Assembly: GCA_020445245.1 (NCBI GenBank)
Contig: JAGRHB010000077.1
Span: 1-7,868, forward strand
Reading direction: 5' to 3'
Length of the DNA: 7,868 nucleotides
Source: Gammaproteobacteria bacterium
GTDB lineage: Bacteria > Pseudomonadota > Gammaproteobacteria > Chromatiales > Sedimenticolaceae
Shown here: piece after piece, positions 6,335 through 7,868 of the stretch
How positions within the stretch are numbered: the first letter of the stretch is position 1
Layout of the letters: each line of letters begins with the position of its first letter
Program-made: the position numbers and the translations under genes
The notes under the pieces: generated by a model
What the model saw: the letters and a program-made list of their open reading frames with translations, nothing else
Databases searched by the model: none
What the model was told of the DNA's origin: nothing

Positions 6335-6568
6335 GTGTCGCGCTTGATCCCACTCAACCAACTGACGGTCGGTCAGCGCCTGCGACTGGTGCGCGTGGAT
6401 GGCGGAATGCGCCTGCAGCGCCGACTGCTTGCCCTCGGCCTTAGCATCGGTGGCGAACTCGAACTGGTGCAACGGCGTGACGGCGGTGTGGTGGTTGCCC
6501 GGGGCGCCAATCGCGTCGCCCTGGGTGAAGGCGTGGCGCACAAACTGTTTGCCGAGGTGCTCGAATGA
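6335..6568 (+). CDS. feoA: FeoA, ferrous iron transport accessory protein
   Basis: This 77-residue cytosolic protein has the length and pattern of FeoA, a small SH3-like-fold protein that supports Fe(II) uptake by Feo[17 protein letters not shown] (7-22) matches the first strands. [19 protein letters not shown] (29-47) carries the conserved helix-Leu-Gly turn and next strand. The last part (52-76) is the short beta segment ending in LFAEVL. The GTG start at 6335 is supported by GAGGT seven bases upstream and gives the usual FeoA length. Its TGA stop overlaps the feoB ATG, so the two are probably translationally coupled. Expression should be repressed by Fur through the box directly upstream. 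Confidence 0.93.
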   Translation: MSRLIPLNQLTVGQRLRLVRVDGGMRLQRRLLALGLSIGGELELVQRRDGGVVVARGANRVALGEGVAHKLFAEVLE

Positions 6569-7868
6569 CGATGGGCAAGCTGGGCACGTCTGGAAGCGAG
6601 CATCACCCTGGACTGACGGTCGCGATTGCGGGAAACCCCAACTGCGGCAAGTCTGCACTGTTCAATGTACTCACAGGAATACGGCAGAAGACTGGCAATT
6701 GGCCGGGTGTGACCGTCGAGCGCAAGGAGGGGCGTTGCCGCATCGACGGGCGCGCGGTTGCCGTGGTCGACCTGCCGGGCATCTATTCCTTCGATGCGGC
6801 CTCGCTCGACGAACGGGTAACCCGGGATTACCTGCTGGCCCGAGAGGCCGACCTGGTGGTCAATGTCATTGACGCGGCCAACCTCGAACGAAACCTGTAC
6901 TTCTCGGTCCAGTTACTGGAGATGGGGGTGCCGCTGGTGGTCGCCCTGAACATGATGGACGTCGCACGGCGACGTGGCATCGCGATCGACACCCAGGAGC
7001 TGGCGCGGCGCCTCGGCTGCCCGGTGGTGCCGATCGTGGCCACGACTGGCGAGGGATTGAGCGAGTTGCAGGCGAGGATGCTGGCGGTGGCCGACAATCG
7101 CCAGGCACCGGGTTTTCCTTTGGCGCTGGACGAAGCAGTCGAGCAGGCGCTGCTGCGCATCACGCCGCTGCTCGACGATGCCGACCCGGTCAACCGGCGC
7201 TGGCTGGCACTCAAGATGCTGGAAGGCGATGGTGAACGGCCGCTGCCCGACGAGATGGAGTCAGCGATCACGGGGGTGCGTCATTGGGTCGGGGAGCGCT
7301 ATGGCAAGGACGTCGGTCTGGCTATTGCGGACAGTCGCTATACACACGCCCACGTGTTGGCACGCGAGGTCACCCGGCAGGCCGATACCTTCAGGCGAAC
7401 GCTGAGCGACCGAATCGACAGTCTGGTTCTGGGACGCTGGACCGGTATCCCCTTGTTCCTGGCGGTGATGTACCTGATGTTCCTGTTCACCATCAACGTC
7501 GGCGGAGCATTCATCGATTTCTTCGACGGTGTGGCCGGTGCTCTGTTCGTGGATGGCTTCGGCGAGCTGATCAGTGCGGCTGGTGGGCCGGATTGGGTGC
7601 GCGTCCTGCTGGCAGACGGTGCCGGTGCCGGCCTGCAGGTGGTGGCGACCTTCATACCGATCATCACCGCGCTGTATCTCTTTCTGTCGGTGCTCGAGGA
7701 TTCCGGTTACATGGCGCGGGCGGCATTCGTCATGGACCGCTCGATGCGCGCGATCGGTCTGCCGGGCAAGGCCTTCGTGCCGTTGATCGTCGGATTCGGC
7801 TGCAATGTCCCCGCCATCATGGCCACGCGTACACTCGAAAACGAGCGCGAGCGCAAGCTCACGATACT
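6565..7868 (+). CDS. feoB: FeoB, ferrous iron transporter, N-terminal 434 residues (3' end outside window)
   Basis: FeoB is the inner-membrane Fe(II) transporter with a cytosolic G-protein domain. The G domain shows GNPNCGKS (G1, 23-30), a switch region [12 protein letters not shown] (45-56) nearly identical to that of E. coli FeoB, DLPG (G3, 69-72), NMMD (G4, 129-132) and ATTGEG (G5, 159-164). A helical linker domain follows (about 185-275), then the first membrane helix (about 295-312) and another at 359-377 leading into [16 protein letters not shown] (377-392). The Gate signature [15 protein letters not shown] begins near 410, with its conserved Cys at 413. E. coli FeoB is about 773 residues, so roughly 340 residues should remain beyond the window. 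The ATG at 6565 overlaps the feoA stop as ATGA, and GAGGT ends six bases upstream; the in-frame ATG at 6571 is an alternative. No frameshift or missing key residue is seen. Confidence 0.97.
   Translation, partial: MTMGKLGTSGSEHHPGLTVAIAGNPNCGKSALFNVLTGIRQKTGNWPGVTVERKEGRCRIDGRAVAVVDLPGIYSFDAASLDERVTRDYLLAREADLVVNVIDAANLERNLYFSVQLLEMGVPLVVALNMMDVARRRGIAIDTQELARRLGCPVVPIVATTGEGLSELQARMLAVADNRQAPGFPLALDEAVEQALLRITPLLDDADPVNRRWLALKMLEGDGERPLPDEMESAITGVRHWVGERYGKDVGLAIADSRYTHAHVLAREVTRQADTFRRTLSDRIDSLVLGRWTGIPLFLAVMYLMFLFTINVGGAFIDFFDGVAGALFVDGFGELISAAGGPDWVRVLLADGAGAGLQVVATFIPIITALYLFLSVLEDSGYMARAAFVMDRSMRAIGLPGKAFVPLIVGFGCNVPAIMATRTLENERERKLTI

Overview
This window looks like chromosomal DNA from a motile, free-living, high-GC proteobacterium, most likely a gammaproteobacterium. 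The evidence is the E. coli-like FeoB sequence, a near-consensus Fur box, flagellar sigma-28-type promoters, and a large GGDEF-EAL signalling protein. No tRNA, rRNA, CRISPR array, insertion sequence or phage gene was seen. Coding density is high and the genes look ordinary and intact; the two end genes are cut only by the window edges.

Layout. Three genes read leftward. At the left edge is the N-terminal part of a methyl-accepting chemotaxis protein (1-647). It is preceded by a strong sigma-28-type promoter in the 156-bp gap before the next gene. Next is a CPA2 (KefB/YbaL-like) cation:proton antiporter with a C-terminal NAD-binding RCK domain (804-2456). After an 82-bp gap comes a 1162-residue membrane protein with a periplasmic Cache-like sensor, three PAS domains, GGDEF and EAL (2539-6027). 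Its start is best placed at a GTG behind a GGAGG sequence, not at the far upstream end of its open frame. A 307-bp divergent intergenic region follows (6028-6334). It holds a second sigma-28-type promoter facing left, and a sigma-70-type promoter with an overlapping Fur box and dense dyad symmetry facing right. Rightward, feoA (6335-6568) and feoB (6565 to the window edge) overlap by four bases and form the ferrous iron uptake operon.

How the parts fit. The chemoreceptor and the cyclic-di-GMP protein both sit behind sequences with the flagellar sigma-28 architecture (TAAAG-like box, 11-base spacer, GCCG-box). This suggests both are expressed with the late flagellar genes: one steers swimming, the other tunes the motile/sessile decision. 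The feoAB operon is almost certainly repressed by Fe-loaded Fur. The antiporter has no evident functional link to its neighbours beyond strand and proximity.

No previously undescribed multi-gene system could be recognised. The most distinctive part is the divergent regulatory region between the cyclic-di-GMP gene and feoA. It combines a Fur box, a 24-bp near-perfect palindrome, a repeated 13-base element and a palindrome over the sigma-28 box. Promoter and operator calls are by eye against remembered consensus sequences, without statistical scoring.
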